Shown here one piece after another: positions 7,694-15,843 of a DNA stretch of 64,000 nt. The position numbers and the translations under genes were made by a program. Each line of letters begins with the position of its first letter. Positions within the stretch are counted from its first letter, which is position 1. The stretch is from contig NZ_ABVL01000010.1 in the NCBI RefSeq assembly GCF_000173075.1, positions 124,001-188,000 on the forward strand, read 5' to 3'. Source of the stretch: Chthoniobacter flavus Ellin428 (GTDB taxonomy: Bacteria > Verrucomicrobiota > Verrucomicrobiia > Chthoniobacterales > Chthoniobacteraceae). The notes beneath the pieces were generated by a model, which saw only the letters and a list, made by a program, of their open reading frames with translations, was not told where the DNA came from and ran no database searches.

Positions 7694-8611
7694 TTAACGC
7701 CTCCGGCACCGGGCCAGCAGCAACAACGAGGAAGCCGCCAGGAGAGCGGCGCTGCCCGGTTCCGGCACGACGTTGCTCACCACCTGGACATTATCGAGGT
7801 TGAATTGCACGGGCGAGGTCACGAAGCCGTCGCCAAAGGCGATCTCATCGAAGGTCGTGCGGATATTCGTGGTGCTTGCATTGGTCTGCACCGTGGTCGT
7901 GCCATCCAGTACCATGCTGAGCTTGATACTCGTGGCGGAAAGAAGGGTGATGGTGAACGAGGCGGTGTGAATGAGGTCGTCGTTGATGGCGACGCCGCTG
8001 GTCGTCGCGTTGATGACCGCGCGATCCGTTCCGCCGAGAATCGGGGCGGTGCCGCCCGCTTCGTTGTAGAAAGTGTTGCCGCCCGCAGGCGCGGTGGTTC
8101 CGACGCCGTTCTGGATGTAGTACCCCAGGTCATCGTCCGCGGTGGTTCCATGGTTATCGCCGGTCAGCACTGTGCCATTGGAGGACTCGATGCCGAAACG
8201 GAATCCCGCGCTATTTGCCGAGGCCGTGGCCACGTTCAAATAACGGAAGGAGAAATTCAGGGTGATGAAATCGTTGGGATTTACCAGGGTGACCGCAGTG
8301 GGCAGCAGACCAATGATCTCCTCGCCCGCGGAGCCGGTCGTGCTGTCATTGTTATTGAGGACCAGCGAGCCAAAGGTGGGATCGGAAACAATGCCGGGGC
8401 TGTAACTGGCGCCGGTAGAATTGTGCGTATAGAAAACAATACCGTCGGTTCCTCCCGTCGTGACGGTTCGATTTCCCGTGGGATGATCGCCGAGCTCAAA
8501 GGTATCGCTGGCAATCGTGGTTTGCCCACGGCCCGGCACGGACGTGAGCAAAAAGGCCGCACTGCAGATACCGCAAAGAAAATAAGGAAACGGGATTCTC
8601 GAACAAGCCAT
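7694..8611 (-). CDS. PEP-CTERM sorted exported protein
   Basis: 305 residues from the ATG at 8611 (MACSRIPFPYFL...), with a signal peptide ending near VPGRGQ and a C-terminal sorting signal VPEPGSAALLAASSLLLLA followed by RCRRR. This is the tripartite PEP-CTERM pattern: PEP motif, hydrophobic segment, basic tail. Such tails are recognised by an exosortase and direct proteins to the outer surface or extracellular polymer. The mature region is Gly/Thr/Asn-rich and beta-strand-like, as in many surface adhesins, possibly a lectin-like fold. An in-frame ATG at 8635 would add eight residues. No exosortase gene lies in the window. Confidence 0.85.
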   Translation of the reverse strand: MACSRIPFPYFLCGICSAAFLLTSVPGRGQTTIASDTFELGDHPTGNRTVTTGGTDGIVFYTHNSTGASYSPGIVSDPTFGSLVLNNNDSTTGSAGEEIIGLLPTAVTLVNPNDFITLNFSFRYLNVATASANSAGFRFGIESSNGTVLTGDNHGTTADDDLGYYIQNGVGTTAPAGGNTFYNEAGGTAPILGGTDRAVINATTSGVAINDDLIHTASFTITLLSATSIKLSMVLDGTTTVQTNASTTNIRTTFDEIAFGDGFVTSPVQFNLDNVQVVSNVVPEPGSAALLAASSLLLLARCRRR

Positions 8612-8647
8612 GGGGGAGCCCAAATAAAGGCGCATCCGTCCGCGCCT

Positions 8648-9571
8648 TCAAGCCGTTTTCACCGAGCCGGGCAGGACGAATGTCTGGCCGATTTCCGTGA
8701 GCGCGATCCGGTCCGGCGCGTTCTGCAGTGCACGGGTGAAACGCTGGATCGGTTCCTCCATCGGCTCCCAGCTCAGCTTGAATGTCTGGTGATGAATGGG
8801 CATGAGGTAACGCGCCTGGGCTTCATCGGCCATGGCCACGGCTTCCTCCGGCGTGCAGTGCGCATGAATCCACGGTTGATAGGCGCCGATCGGGACGCAG
8901 AGCAGATCGATCGGCCCACGCGAGGCGAGGTGATGCGCGGGCGTGCGGGCAGTGTCGCCCGTGTGCCCGAGTCGCTTGCCGCCGCGCTCGAAGAGGTAGC
9001 TGTTGTAGCCGCGATAGTTGTCGTACTGCATTCGCGCGCCCCAGTGGCGGAGCTGAAATGCGCTCACGGTGATGCCGCCATGCACCGTCTCGATCTCGCA
9101 GGATTGGCTCCAGTCGAGCTCGACGACTTTGCGAAAGCGAATCCCGCGAAAGATATCCGCCGTTTGTCGCGCCGTGACGACGACGGCATCGCGCGAAACC
9201 TTGCGCAGGGTGCGGAGATCGAGATGATCGAAGTGCGCGTGGGTGAGCAGCACGAGGTCGATGCGCGGGAGGTCATGGGGTTTCAGCGCGCTGTCGATGT
9301 AGCGCTTCGGGCCGACGGTGAGGGGAGGTACGCGAATGCCGCAGCGGTCGAAAAGGACGGGATCGATGAGGATGTTCACGCCGAGAAAGTTAATGAGCAC
9401 GGTGGCGTGGCCGAGCCAGGAGGCGGTTACGGAATCGTCGTGCCAGTCGAGCGGGCGTGGGCGATGAGGTGCGGGCAGGATGGCGCGCTGGCTGTCTTGC
9501 ACCATCATGGTCAGGAAACGGAATCGGCTCACCAGGCAGAGAAAATCGGAGCGGAGCGTGAAACGCATCAT
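8648..9571 (-). CDS. Metallo-beta-lactamase-fold hydrolase (NAPE-PLD/UlaG-like)
   Basis: 307 residues. The zinc-site signature THAHFDHLDLRTL (HxHxDH) is clear, preceded by SWLGHATVLINFLGVNILID and DPVLFDR; later ligands are probably in GHTGDTA and in MPIHHQTF near the C-terminus. The SWLGHATVL and THAHFDHLD pattern fits the subgroup that includes NAPE-PLD and UlaG rather than class B beta-lactamases, so I do not infer antibiotic resistance. The start at 9571 is chosen because GGAG lies five bases upstream; the open frame to 9721 would overlap the divergent histidine kinase gene. No signal peptide, so it is probably cytoplasmic. The substrate is unknown. Confidence 0.82.
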   Translation of the reverse strand: MMRFTLRSDFLCLVSRFRFLTMMVQDSQRAILPAPHRPRPLDWHDDSVTASWLGHATVLINFLGVNILIDPVLFDRCGIRVPPLTVGPKRYIDSALKPHDLPRIDLVLLTHAHFDHLDLRTLRKVSRDAVVVTARQTADIFRGIRFRKVVELDWSQSCEIETVHGGITVSAFQLRHWGARMQYDNYRGYNSYLFERGGKRLGHTGDTARTPAHHLASRGPIDLLCVPIGAYQPWIHAHCTPEEAVAMADEAQARYLMPIHHQTFKLSWEPMEEPIQRFTRALQNAPDRIALTEIGQTFVLPGSVKTA

Positions 9572-9662
9572 TTTTCTCCGCGCCCGGGGGAAGAAATGGC
9601 GAAGCGTGGCACTCCATTTGCGACCAGACGCGTAGTCACCAAGCCGCCTTTGCCCCCGAGGG

Positions 9663-11267
9663 ATGAAACGGGAAACACCCACCAAGATCAAATCCAAGCC
9701 GACCCACGGAGAACTGCTCATCTCCGAAGAGCAGCGCTATCGCGGCATCTTTTTGCATGCGATCGAAGGCATTTTCCAGACGACGCCCCAAGGCCGCTAT
9801 CTGGAGGCCAATCCCGCGCTGGCGCGCATCTATGGGTACGCGTCGCCGGAGGAGTTGCAGGAGCAATTGCGGGACATCGGCCGCCAGCTCTATGTGCAGG
9901 CCGGGCGGCGCACGGAGTTTCTCGAGATTATGGAGCGGGAGGGCAAGGTCACGAATTTTGAATCCCAAATCCGCCGCAAAGACAGCAGCATCATTTGGAT
10001 TTCGGAGAATGCGGTGGCGGTGCGCGATGACGTCGGGCGGCTGCTGTATTACGAAGGCTTCGTCGTCGACGTAACGGCGCGCCACGAAGCGGAGACCACG
10101 CTCAAGCGGACGCGCGACGAGTTGCAGCAGAGCCTCGTCGAATTGCGCACCACCCAGCAGACCGTGGTGCAACAGGAACGCTTGCGCGCGCTCGGCGAAA
10201 TGGTGACGGGCGTGGCTCATGACTTCAACAACGCGCTCTCCATGATTCTCGGCTACGCCGAGTTGCTCCAGCACGAGTGCCGCAAGCATGTCGCGGCTGA
10301 CAAATTCGTGGACTACGCGCACACGATTGTTACGGCGTCACTGGACGCCGCGGAGATCGTCAACCGGCTGCGCGAATTCCATCGGCCCACGGAGCCGGGC
10401 GAATCGCGGGAGCCGCTGCCCTTCAATGCCATCGTCGAGCAGGCCGTGACCTTCACCCGGCCGCGCTGGTCCGCGGAAACGATCGCGCGCGGGATGCCGA
10501 TCGAGGTCATGATGGAGCTCTCGCCGATCCCGCCGCTCCGCGGCAATGCGCCGGAGTTGCGCGAGATGCTGACGAATCTCATCTTCAACGCGGTCGACGC
10601 CATGCCGCAGGGCGGCCGGATCCTGCTGCGCACGCGCGCGGTGGGGGCCCGCATCGAACTCGCCGTCGTGGACACCGGCACGGGGATGACGGAGGAAGTG
10701 CGCCGCCGTTGCCTCGAGCCGTTCTTTACCACCAAAGGGGATCGCGGTTCCGGGCTCGGGCTGTCGATGGTCTACGGCATCGTCGAGCGGCACGAAGGAA
10801 CAGTGACGATCGAAAGCACCTTGGGGCGGGGGACGACTTTCACTTTCTCTTTCCCGAGCGATACCAGCGTCGCTGCTGCCGAACAGCCGTCAGTCGCTCT
10901 TTTGAAATCGCGGCCGCTACGGGTGTTGGTGGCGGATGATCAACCCATCCAATGCGAGCTGATCTCCGATGCCTTGCAACGCGACTGGCACAAAGTGGAC
11001 GTGGCGAGCAACGGCCGCGAAGCACTGCGGCTCTTCGAGAAGCGCGAATACGATCTCTTGATCACCGACAAAGTGATGCCGGAGATGAACGGCGATCAAC
11101 TCGCCGTCGCCGTGAAGTCGCGCGAACCCGCCACCCGGGTGATCATGCTTACCGGCTACGGCGTGTCGGATGATCCTGAGGATCAATCGGAGTTTGTCGA
11201 CCTCACCGTGGGTAAGCCGGTCTCGCTGTTGGAACTGCGCGCGGCGATCGCGAAGTTGATGGCGTGA
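9663..11267 (+). CDS. PAS-containing hybrid histidine kinase with C-terminal receiver
   Basis: 534 residues with no membrane segment, so a cytoplasmic sensor. Order: a PAS domain with PAC (about 23-142; RYRGIFLHAIEGIFQTTPQG, then IWISENAVAVRDDVGR), a short coiled coil, a HisKA-type dimerisation domain with the phospho-accepting His186 in GVAHDFNNALSMILGYAELL, a HATPase domain with N box near 300-313, G1 VVDTGTGM and G2 GSGLGLSMVYGIV, and a receiver domain (about 420-534) with acidic DD425-426 and phospho-acceptor Asp469 in LLITDKVMPEMNG. The HDFNN variant is typical of NtrB-like hybrid kinases. No partner regulator is adjacent; the 3' neighbour on the other strand is the PotD-like gene. Confidence 0.92.
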   Translation: MKRETPTKIKSKPTHGELLISEEQRYRGIFLHAIEGIFQTTPQGRYLEANPALARIYGYASPEELQEQLRDIGRQLYVQAGRRTEFLEIMEREGKVTNFESQIRRKDSSIIWISENAVAVRDDVGRLLYYEGFVVDVTARHEAETTLKRTRDELQQSLVELRTTQQTVVQQERLRALGEMVTGVAHDFNNALSMILGYAELLQHECRKHVAADKFVDYAHTIVTASLDAAEIVNRLREFHRPTEPGESREPLPFNAIVEQAVTFTRPRWSAETIARGMPIEVMMELSPIPPLRGNAPELREMLTNLIFNAVDAMPQGGRILLRTRAVGARIELAVVDTGTGMTEEVRRRCLEPFFTTKGDRGSGLGLSMVYGIVERHEGTVTIESTLGRGTTFTFSFPSDTSVAAAEQPSVALLKSRPLRVLVADDQPIQCELISDALQRDWHKVDVASNGREALRLFEKREYDLLITDKVMPEMNGDQLAVAVKSREPATRVIMLTGYGVSDDPEDQSEFVDLTVGKPVSLLELRAAIAKLMA

Positions 11268-11273
11268 TCCGGC

Positions 11274-12313
11274 CTAGCGCCCGACTTCGTCGCGAATCTT
11301 CTTCACGAATTGATCCACCGCCTTGGTGTCGTTCCCCACATTGCGCAGCGGGAGCAGCCGCTCGTCGAGATGCGGATAGCTCGCTGGATTGGCGAGCTGT
11401 TCCGGCGTGAGCAGTTTCCGCGCGGCGAGATTGGGATTCGTGTACGGGTATTCTTTGCTGATCAACACGCTCACCTCGGGCTCCAGGCAGTAGTTGATGA
11501 AATCCTCGGCAATGCCTTTGTGTGGTGCACCGGCAGGAATCGCGAGGCTATCGAGAAACATGTGCGCGCCTTCCCTTGGGTAGGACGTATTGGAATTGGT
11601 GATCCTTCTGCCAGAGCAAGCGCCGCCTCGCCACTCCACACGATGCCGATGACAGCGCGGCCATCGAGCAGCGCGGTGTGCGGGCTGTCGGAATCGAACA
11701 CGCTGATTTGCGGCAGCCACTTCCGCAACACGGGCTCCGTGCGCGCGAGCGAGGCATCGTCGATTTGCGTGATCGGCATCCCTAGCGAGGCCAGCGCCCA
11801 GGCCACCATTTCGCGCTGATCGTTCACCGCCACGATTTTCCCGCGATACTTTCCCGAGAAGACGTCCGCCCACGTGTGAATCGGCTCCTGCACCGCGTTC
11901 GTGTTGACCACGATCCCCACCGTCCCCGACATCCACGGCACGCTGTATTTTTCCTCCGGATCATGCGGCAGCCTGCGAAATTGAGGGTCGATGTTTTGCA
12001 GATTCGGAATGCGCGCCGCATCGAGTGACTCGAGGCCACTGCCGTGAATCAGCGTCTCCACATAGGCCTGGCTCGGCTGCACGAGATCGTAGTGGTGCGG
12101 CTTGTCGCGCAACATCGCCAGCATCTGCTCGTTGGAATTGTAATTCTCCATCACTACGCGCACGCCAGTCTGTTTGGTAAAACTTGCCGTTACCGAAGTG
12201 GGCACATACTCCGTCCAACAGAGGAGATTGAGCACCTTTTCCGTCGGTTCCGCGGCGCGACAGGCCGGCAGGGCGAGCGACGACAGGAGCAGGAGAAAGG
12301 TCCGCCGGCGCAT
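11274..12313 (-). pseudogene. PotD/PotF-like polyamine-binding lipoprotein, two frameshifts
   Basis: The N-terminal part has a signal peptide with lipobox-like LPAC (MRRRTFLLLLSSLALPACRA), then the family sequence LNLLCWTEYVPTSVTASF, NYNSNEQMLAML, YDLVQPSQAYVETLI and VPWMSGTVGIVVNT. The reading then breaks twice. In frame 1 it runs to IVWSGEAAL; the expected LLWQKDHQFQYVLPK continues in a second frame after one extra base near 11616-11621; EGAHMFLDSLAIPAGAPHK continues in a third frame after one extra G in the run at 11573-11575. The remaining 95 residues are intact to the stop at 11274. Removing two bases gives a normal periplasmic binding protein of about 345 residues. No ABC permease or ATPase is adjacent. 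The breaks are either sequencing errors or true decay. Confidence 0.8.
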
Positions 12314-12314
12314 G

Positions 12315-12740
12315 CTAAGGCTTTCGTCCTTCGTCGACTTCGAAGTATTCCATCATCGTTTGAATGTCGCCGCGGTCGGCGAAGCCACTTTGTGTCTTGA
12401 GCACTTCGAGCCGCGGAGTCGCAAAATCGTTCCAGCCGAGTTTTTTGATGAATTGATTCCAGACCAGCCGGTCCACGTCGTTGAGGGAGCGACCTTTCGC
12501 GTGGCACCAGTTCAGGACTTCTTCATCGCTGCCACCCTCGAGCACGCGGTGCGTCAGGGTTTCGTAGTCGACGTGCAAAAAGCCGACGCACCAGTGGTCG
12601 GCGCCTTTTCCCAGATTGCCGTGAAAATCCTCGCGCAATTCACCACGGGCGTGCAGGCGGATTTTGTCGAGCATGCGGGCGAAATAGAGCAGGCCGTCGA
12701 CCTGATCATAAGCGCTGCGGGGGACGGAAGGGGCAGTCAT
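12315..12740 (-). CDS. DUF5069 domain protein
   Basis: 141 residues from the ATG at 12740 (MTAPSVPRSAYDQVDGLLYF). The family pattern is ARMLDKIRLHARGEL, a central WCVGFLHVDYETLTHRVLEG, GGSDEEVLNWCHAKGR and a C-terminal helix with RLVWNQFIKKLGW. DUF5069 proteins are small, cytoplasmic and functionally uncharacterised. It ends just before the PotD-like gene on the same strand, with 1 base between them, so the two may be co-transcribed. The longer frame to 12758 adds six residues that I do not favour. Confidence 0.8.
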   Translation of the reverse strand: MTAPSVPRSAYDQVDGLLYFARMLDKIRLHARGELREDFHGNLGKGADHWCVGFLHVDYETLTHRVLEGGSDEEVLNWCHAKGRSLNDVDRLVWNQFIKKLGWNDFATPRLEVLKTQSGFADRGDIQTMMEYFEVDEGRKP

Positions 12741-12886
12741 GTGGGGCGGGCGCAGCATTACGCACCTCCACGAAATCGCGAAATACTTTTCGGTGAAAAA
12801 CGTGGCGGCAAAAATTTCTTCAGAGAGCCACAGACAAAAACCGTGGCCGGTGTCGCTTTCCCCTGCGAAACTACAATGCCCCTCGC

Positions 12887-13372
12887 GTGGATCCCCAACT
12901 GCCCTCTGAACCCTGGCGTACCTGGCTCGAAGCCGGCGCGCGTCGTTTTCTGCTCTTCGCTCGCGACCAGACCCGGAGCGAGGCGGATGCGCGCGACGTC
13001 CTGCAGGAAGCGCTCTTCGAAAGCTGGCGGCGCCACGGCCACGCGCCGCCGCCCGAGGCGCTCGTCTTCGCCACCATTCGGCGCCGTGCCATCGATCTCG
13101 CCCGCCGCGAACAACGCCGGGAACGGCGTGAGCTCGCCGCGCCGGAGTGGTTCGGCACTCAATCGGAGGAGCCCGGCCTCGACGCCGAGCTGGAGCACGC
13201 GGTGAAAGCGTTGCCGCCTCATCTGCGCGAAGTCGTGGTGCTGAAAATTTGGAGCGCGCTCACTTTTCAACAAATTGCCGATACCCTCGGCATGCCTTTG
13301 AATACCGCGGCGTCGCGCTATCGCTACGCCCTCGAACACCTGCGCGAGTCGCTCAAGGAGCTGCGCCCATGA
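12887..13372 (+). CDS. ECF-type RNA polymerase sigma factor
   Basis: 161 residues with sigma region 2 (about 17-80: RRFLLFARDQTRSEADARDV, LQEALFESWRR, FATIRRRAIDLARREQRRER) and region 4 (about 105-158: AVKALPPHLREVVVLKIWSA, LTFQQIADTLGMPLNTAASR, YRYALEHLRESL), the latter being the -35-binding helix-turn-helix. The start is a GTG; the only nearby ATG is out of frame. It overlaps the next gene by four bases (ATGA), a membrane protein fitting an anti-sigma role, and a PDZ protein follows, so the three probably form an envelope-stress regulatory operon. That role is inference. Confidence 0.88.
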   Translation: MDPQLPSEPWRTWLEAGARRFLLFARDQTRSEADARDVLQEALFESWRRHGHAPPPEALVFATIRRRAIDLARREQRRERRELAAPEWFGTQSEEPGLDAELEHAVKALPPHLREVVVLKIWSALTFQQIADTLGMPLNTAASRYRYALEHLRESLKELRP

Positions 13373-13800
13373 GCGATGAACTCGAGCGCCGTCTCGCCGC
13401 GTTGCGTCCCGCCGAGCTGCCGGCTGATTTGCAAACACGCCTCGCCACTCCGCCGCCGGCGCGTGGAAAAATCCGCTGGCTGTGGGTCGCCGCGCCCCTG
13501 GCTGCCGCCGCGGTGTGGATGCTGATGCCGGCACTGCCGCATTTGCCCGTGTCCGCGCGGCCAAAGTTGCAGGCGGCGCAGCCGTCCGATTTTCACGTCT
13601 ACCTGCCCATCCGCAAGACGAGTACGTTGGTCAATGTCGAGGACCTCGCCGTCATCGACACGGAACCCACGCACCCGATCCGGCTCGTCCGCGCGACCTG
13701 GATTGATGACGTGACCTATGCCGGCGACGATGGCCATTCGACCATCAGCCACCGCACGCCGCGCGCCCAGATCATCCCCATCACTCTCGAAACCTACTAA
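13369..13800 (+). CDS. Small single-span membrane protein, candidate anti-sigma factor
   Basis: 143 residues starting at the ATG that overlaps the sigma factor stop (ATGA). The N-terminal 40 residues are cytoplasmic and Ala/Leu/Arg-rich (MSDELERRLAALRPAELPAD), followed by one membrane segment around WLWVAAPLAAAAVWMLMPAL and an extracytoplasmic part (VYLPIRKTSTLVNVEDLAVI, TWIDDVTYAGDDGHSTISHR). I see no zinc-binding anti-sigma (ZAS) HxxxCxxC motif. The anti-sigma assignment rests on topology and translational coupling to the sigma gene. Confidence 0.65.
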   Translation: MSDELERRLAALRPAELPADLQTRLATPPPARGKIRWLWVAAPLAAAAVWMLMPALPHLPVSARPKLQAAQPSDFHVYLPIRKTSTLVNVEDLAVIDTEPTHPIRLVRATWIDDVTYAGDDGHSTISHRTPRAQIIPITLETY

Positions 13801-13812
13801 CCGCTCCATCGC

Positions 13813-14829
13813 ATGAAATCGTCCCTGCTCCTTCCTGCCCTCGCCGTCCTCAGCACGGCGGCCATCGCTGCCGATCCCGACTCCCAGCCAGCCAGGCCGG
13901 ACGTCGCGCCCTCCGTCACGGGCAAGGCCACGATCGTCATCGATGTGAACGGGAAAAAGGAAACGCGCGAAATCGATCTCGGTAAACCCGGCCTGGCGCC
14001 GAAGGGCGCGGGAGACGGCGTGGAGTTCACGAAAACCGCGCCGGCGCCGCAGCGCACGTGGCTGGGGGTGGCCACGGAAGAGCCGTCTGATGATGTGCGC
14101 GCGCAGCTTCCCGTGGCCGATGGCACGGGGCTGCTCGTGCGCAGCGTCATCGCGGATAGCCCGGCAGCAAAGGCCGGGCTGGAACAGAACGATGTGCTGG
14201 TCCGCTTCGACGACCAGATCCTCGCGAATTCCGATCAACTGCGCAAACTTGTGGGCACGAAAAAGGACGGCGATGTGGTGCATTTCACCTACCTGCGCAA
14301 AGGGCACGAGGCGACCTTGGAGGTGAAGCTCGGGACCCATGCCGAGGATATTACCCTGTCCGGCGGCGTCCTGAGTTTTGGCCAGATCATCGGCAAGAGC
14401 GTCGTCGGCGAGATTCAGGACAAGCTAAAGCCGCTAGTCCTGAGTCTGAACCGCGATGGGAAAGGGGATCAGATCTACGTCTTACACGACTCGGCCAAGG
14501 CGGAGGTCGAGAGCAATGAGCAATGGCGGCGTCTCTTCCACAATGGCCTGCAGGTCGATGTCACCGAGGCGATGAAGCAATTGGACAAAGCCCTGCGCGA
14601 CGCGCATGTCGACGAGAAGACCATCCTGCAAACGGAGAAAGCCGTGGGCGAAGCCATGGCTGGCGTCCAGAAAGCGATTAGCGACGCTGACGCCGCGAAA
14701 GGCAGCATCCAGCGGGAATTGCAGAAAGCAGTCGAAGAAGCCCGGCGAGCCGCGGAACAGGCCACCCGTGCCGCCGAAGAAGCCGCGCGCAAGAGTCAAT
14801 CCGCGCCGCCCGCCGAAAAGCCGCAGTAG
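13813..14829 (+). CDS. Exported PDZ-domain protein with C-terminal coiled coil
   Basis: 338 residues with a signal peptide (MKSSLLLPALAVLSTAAIAA). A PDZ domain spans about 78-175: TWLGVATEEPSDDVRAQLPV, then GLLVRSVIADSPAAKAGLEQ and NDVLVRFDDQILANSDQLRK, the classic HtrA-type PDZ. There is no trypsin-like catalytic triad, so it is not a DegP/DegS protease. The last about 100 residues are a charged Ala/Glu/Arg-rich helix (VQKAISDADAAKGSIQRELQ, EEARRAAEQATRAAEEAARK), predicted coiled coil. It lies 12 bases after the anti-sigma candidate, so it could be a periplasmic sensor or adaptor that reports exported-protein C-termini. That is inference. Confidence 0.8.
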   Translation: MKSSLLLPALAVLSTAAIAADPDSQPARPDVAPSVTGKATIVIDVNGKKETREIDLGKPGLAPKGAGDGVEFTKTAPAPQRTWLGVATEEPSDDVRAQLPVADGTGLLVRSVIADSPAAKAGLEQNDVLVRFDDQILANSDQLRKLVGTKKDGDVVHFTYLRKGHEATLEVKLGTHAEDITLSGGVLSFGQIIGKSVVGEIQDKLKPLVLSLNRDGKGDQIYVLHDSAKAEVESNEQWRRLFHNGLQVDVTEAMKQLDKALRDAHVDEKTILQTEKAVGEAMAGVQKAISDADAAKGSIQRELQKAVEEARRAAEQATRAAEEAARKSQSAPPAEKPQ

Positions 14830-14885
14830 AGCGCGCGTAAATAGCAGAGCCTGGAGGGCACCGCGCCGTCGGTGCCGGGAACGCT

Positions 14886-15348
14886 CTATCCTGCCACCAC
14901 GACCTCGGTCTTCACCGAATTGGCGATATAACATTCCTCATGGGAACGATGGTGCAGCTTGTCGATTTCCTCCGCCGTTGGCTGCTTCTCGCCGCTCCAC
15001 ACGATCTGCGGATGCAGCGTCACCTTGCTCACCCAGGAAGAGCCGCGCTCGTTTTTGGCCATCACGCCCGCCGCCTCATCCCGATAGCTCTCCACGAGAA
15101 ACCCCGCCTTCCCTGCCAGCCAGAGAAACGTGAGCATGTGGCAGCTCGAGAGTGACGCCACGTAGGCTTCTTCCGGATCGATATTCGCCGGATTTGACCA
15201 CGGCGTGGGCACGACCTGCGGCGACGGCGAAGCCGGCACCGTCAACCCGCCGTCAAACACCCACGTATGCTCCCGCGTATAGCGCCCCCTTGAGAAAGTC
15301 GGCGCCGTTCACGTTCTTCCAATCGATAGTCGCTTTGTATTCGTGCAT
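14886..15348 (-). pseudogene. OsmC-family protein, one frameshift near the N-terminus
   Basis: OsmC-like proteins are thiol-dependent peroxidases of the OsmC/Ohr superfamily. The intact part has the signature SLSSCHMLTFLWLAGKAGF with the redox Cys and EECYIANSVKTEV with the second Cys. The open frame begins only at MFDGGLTVPASPSP (15260), but the upstream strand encodes the expected start MHEYKATIDWKNVNGADFLK from an ATG at 15348; the frame is lost in a run of five C (15285-15289 plus strand). Removing one base restores ...DFLKGRYTREHTWVFDGG. The full protein would be about 153 residues, normal for the family. Positions 15349-15530 hold no other gene except the hairpin described separately. 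Confidence 0.8.
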
Positions 15349-15430
15349 AGGGCGGGAACCTACATCAGAGCGGTTTAAACTGTAGCCGCTTCTGACATTC
15401 TCGCGCCTAGCGGCAGCGCCCTATCCCAAG

Positions 15431-15461
15431 GGTGGGGAACGCTCGCCGCCCGTTCCCTACC
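15431..15461. repeat. Hairpin GGTGGGGAACG / CGTTCCCTACC
   Basis: 11-base arms (15431-15441 and 15451-15461) pair at 10 of 11 positions around a 9-base loop. It lies between the antitoxin-like gene and osmC, both on the minus strand. There is no T-run after it, so it may be a structured spacer or a repeat remnant rather than an intrinsic terminator. Confidence 0.6.
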
Positions 15462-15530
15462 GGATATGGACGGCGCTCGCGCTAGAATCACGACAGCCAC
15501 AACGACGACACTTTTATTTTAAACGGTCAC

Positions 15531-15716
15531 TTACTGCACTGACCAGGCGGGCAGTTCGCCTTCGATTTCTTCGATGGGAATTCGCTCTCCCCATGTCACC
15601 TCATCCAAGCCTTGTCGCACTGCTGCCAAAAACTCGATCTTCTGCGCGATTTCATGAAGTGAAACATTGTCGGGAAGACGCTCCAAAAGGTCTCGGACGA
15701 TTTCTTTTCCACTCAT
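15531..15716 (-). CDS. Orphan antitoxin-like small protein
   Basis: 61 residues, MSGKEIVRDLLERLPDNVSL then HEIAQKIEFLAAVRQGLDEV, ending in the acidic stretch IEEIEGELPAWSVQ. This matches in character the small antitoxin-like proteins often paired with RelE/ParE-type toxins: an N-terminal helix-rich dimerisation region and a short acidic tail. No toxin-sized reading frame lies in the about 180 bases downstream or immediately upstream, so it appears to be an orphan or relic. Positions 15717-15843 contain nothing I can assign. Confidence 0.5.
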   Translation of the reverse strand: MSGKEIVRDLLERLPDNVSLHEIAQKIEFLAAVRQGLDEVTWGERIPIEEIEGELPAWSVQ

Positions 15717-15843
15717 CGTTGCAGTGTGCCTGCGGTCGGTTTGAATTCAAACCGGATTCTTCCGGCGGCTTCCGGTACTCTGGGGAAAGGGGCTGCCTGC
15801 GATTTTTTCTGGCGGGAAAGCGGGGGCTTGCCGAATCTCCCGC

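Noticed and set aside
8648-9571. Possible beta-lactamase
   Set aside because: The HxHxDH motif is shared by the whole metallo-beta-lactamase fold; the flanking motifs fit UlaG/NAPE-PLD-type hydrolases.
13813-14829. DegP/HtrA serine protease
   Set aside because: Only a PDZ domain is present; no trypsin-like triad (GNSGG motif) is seen.
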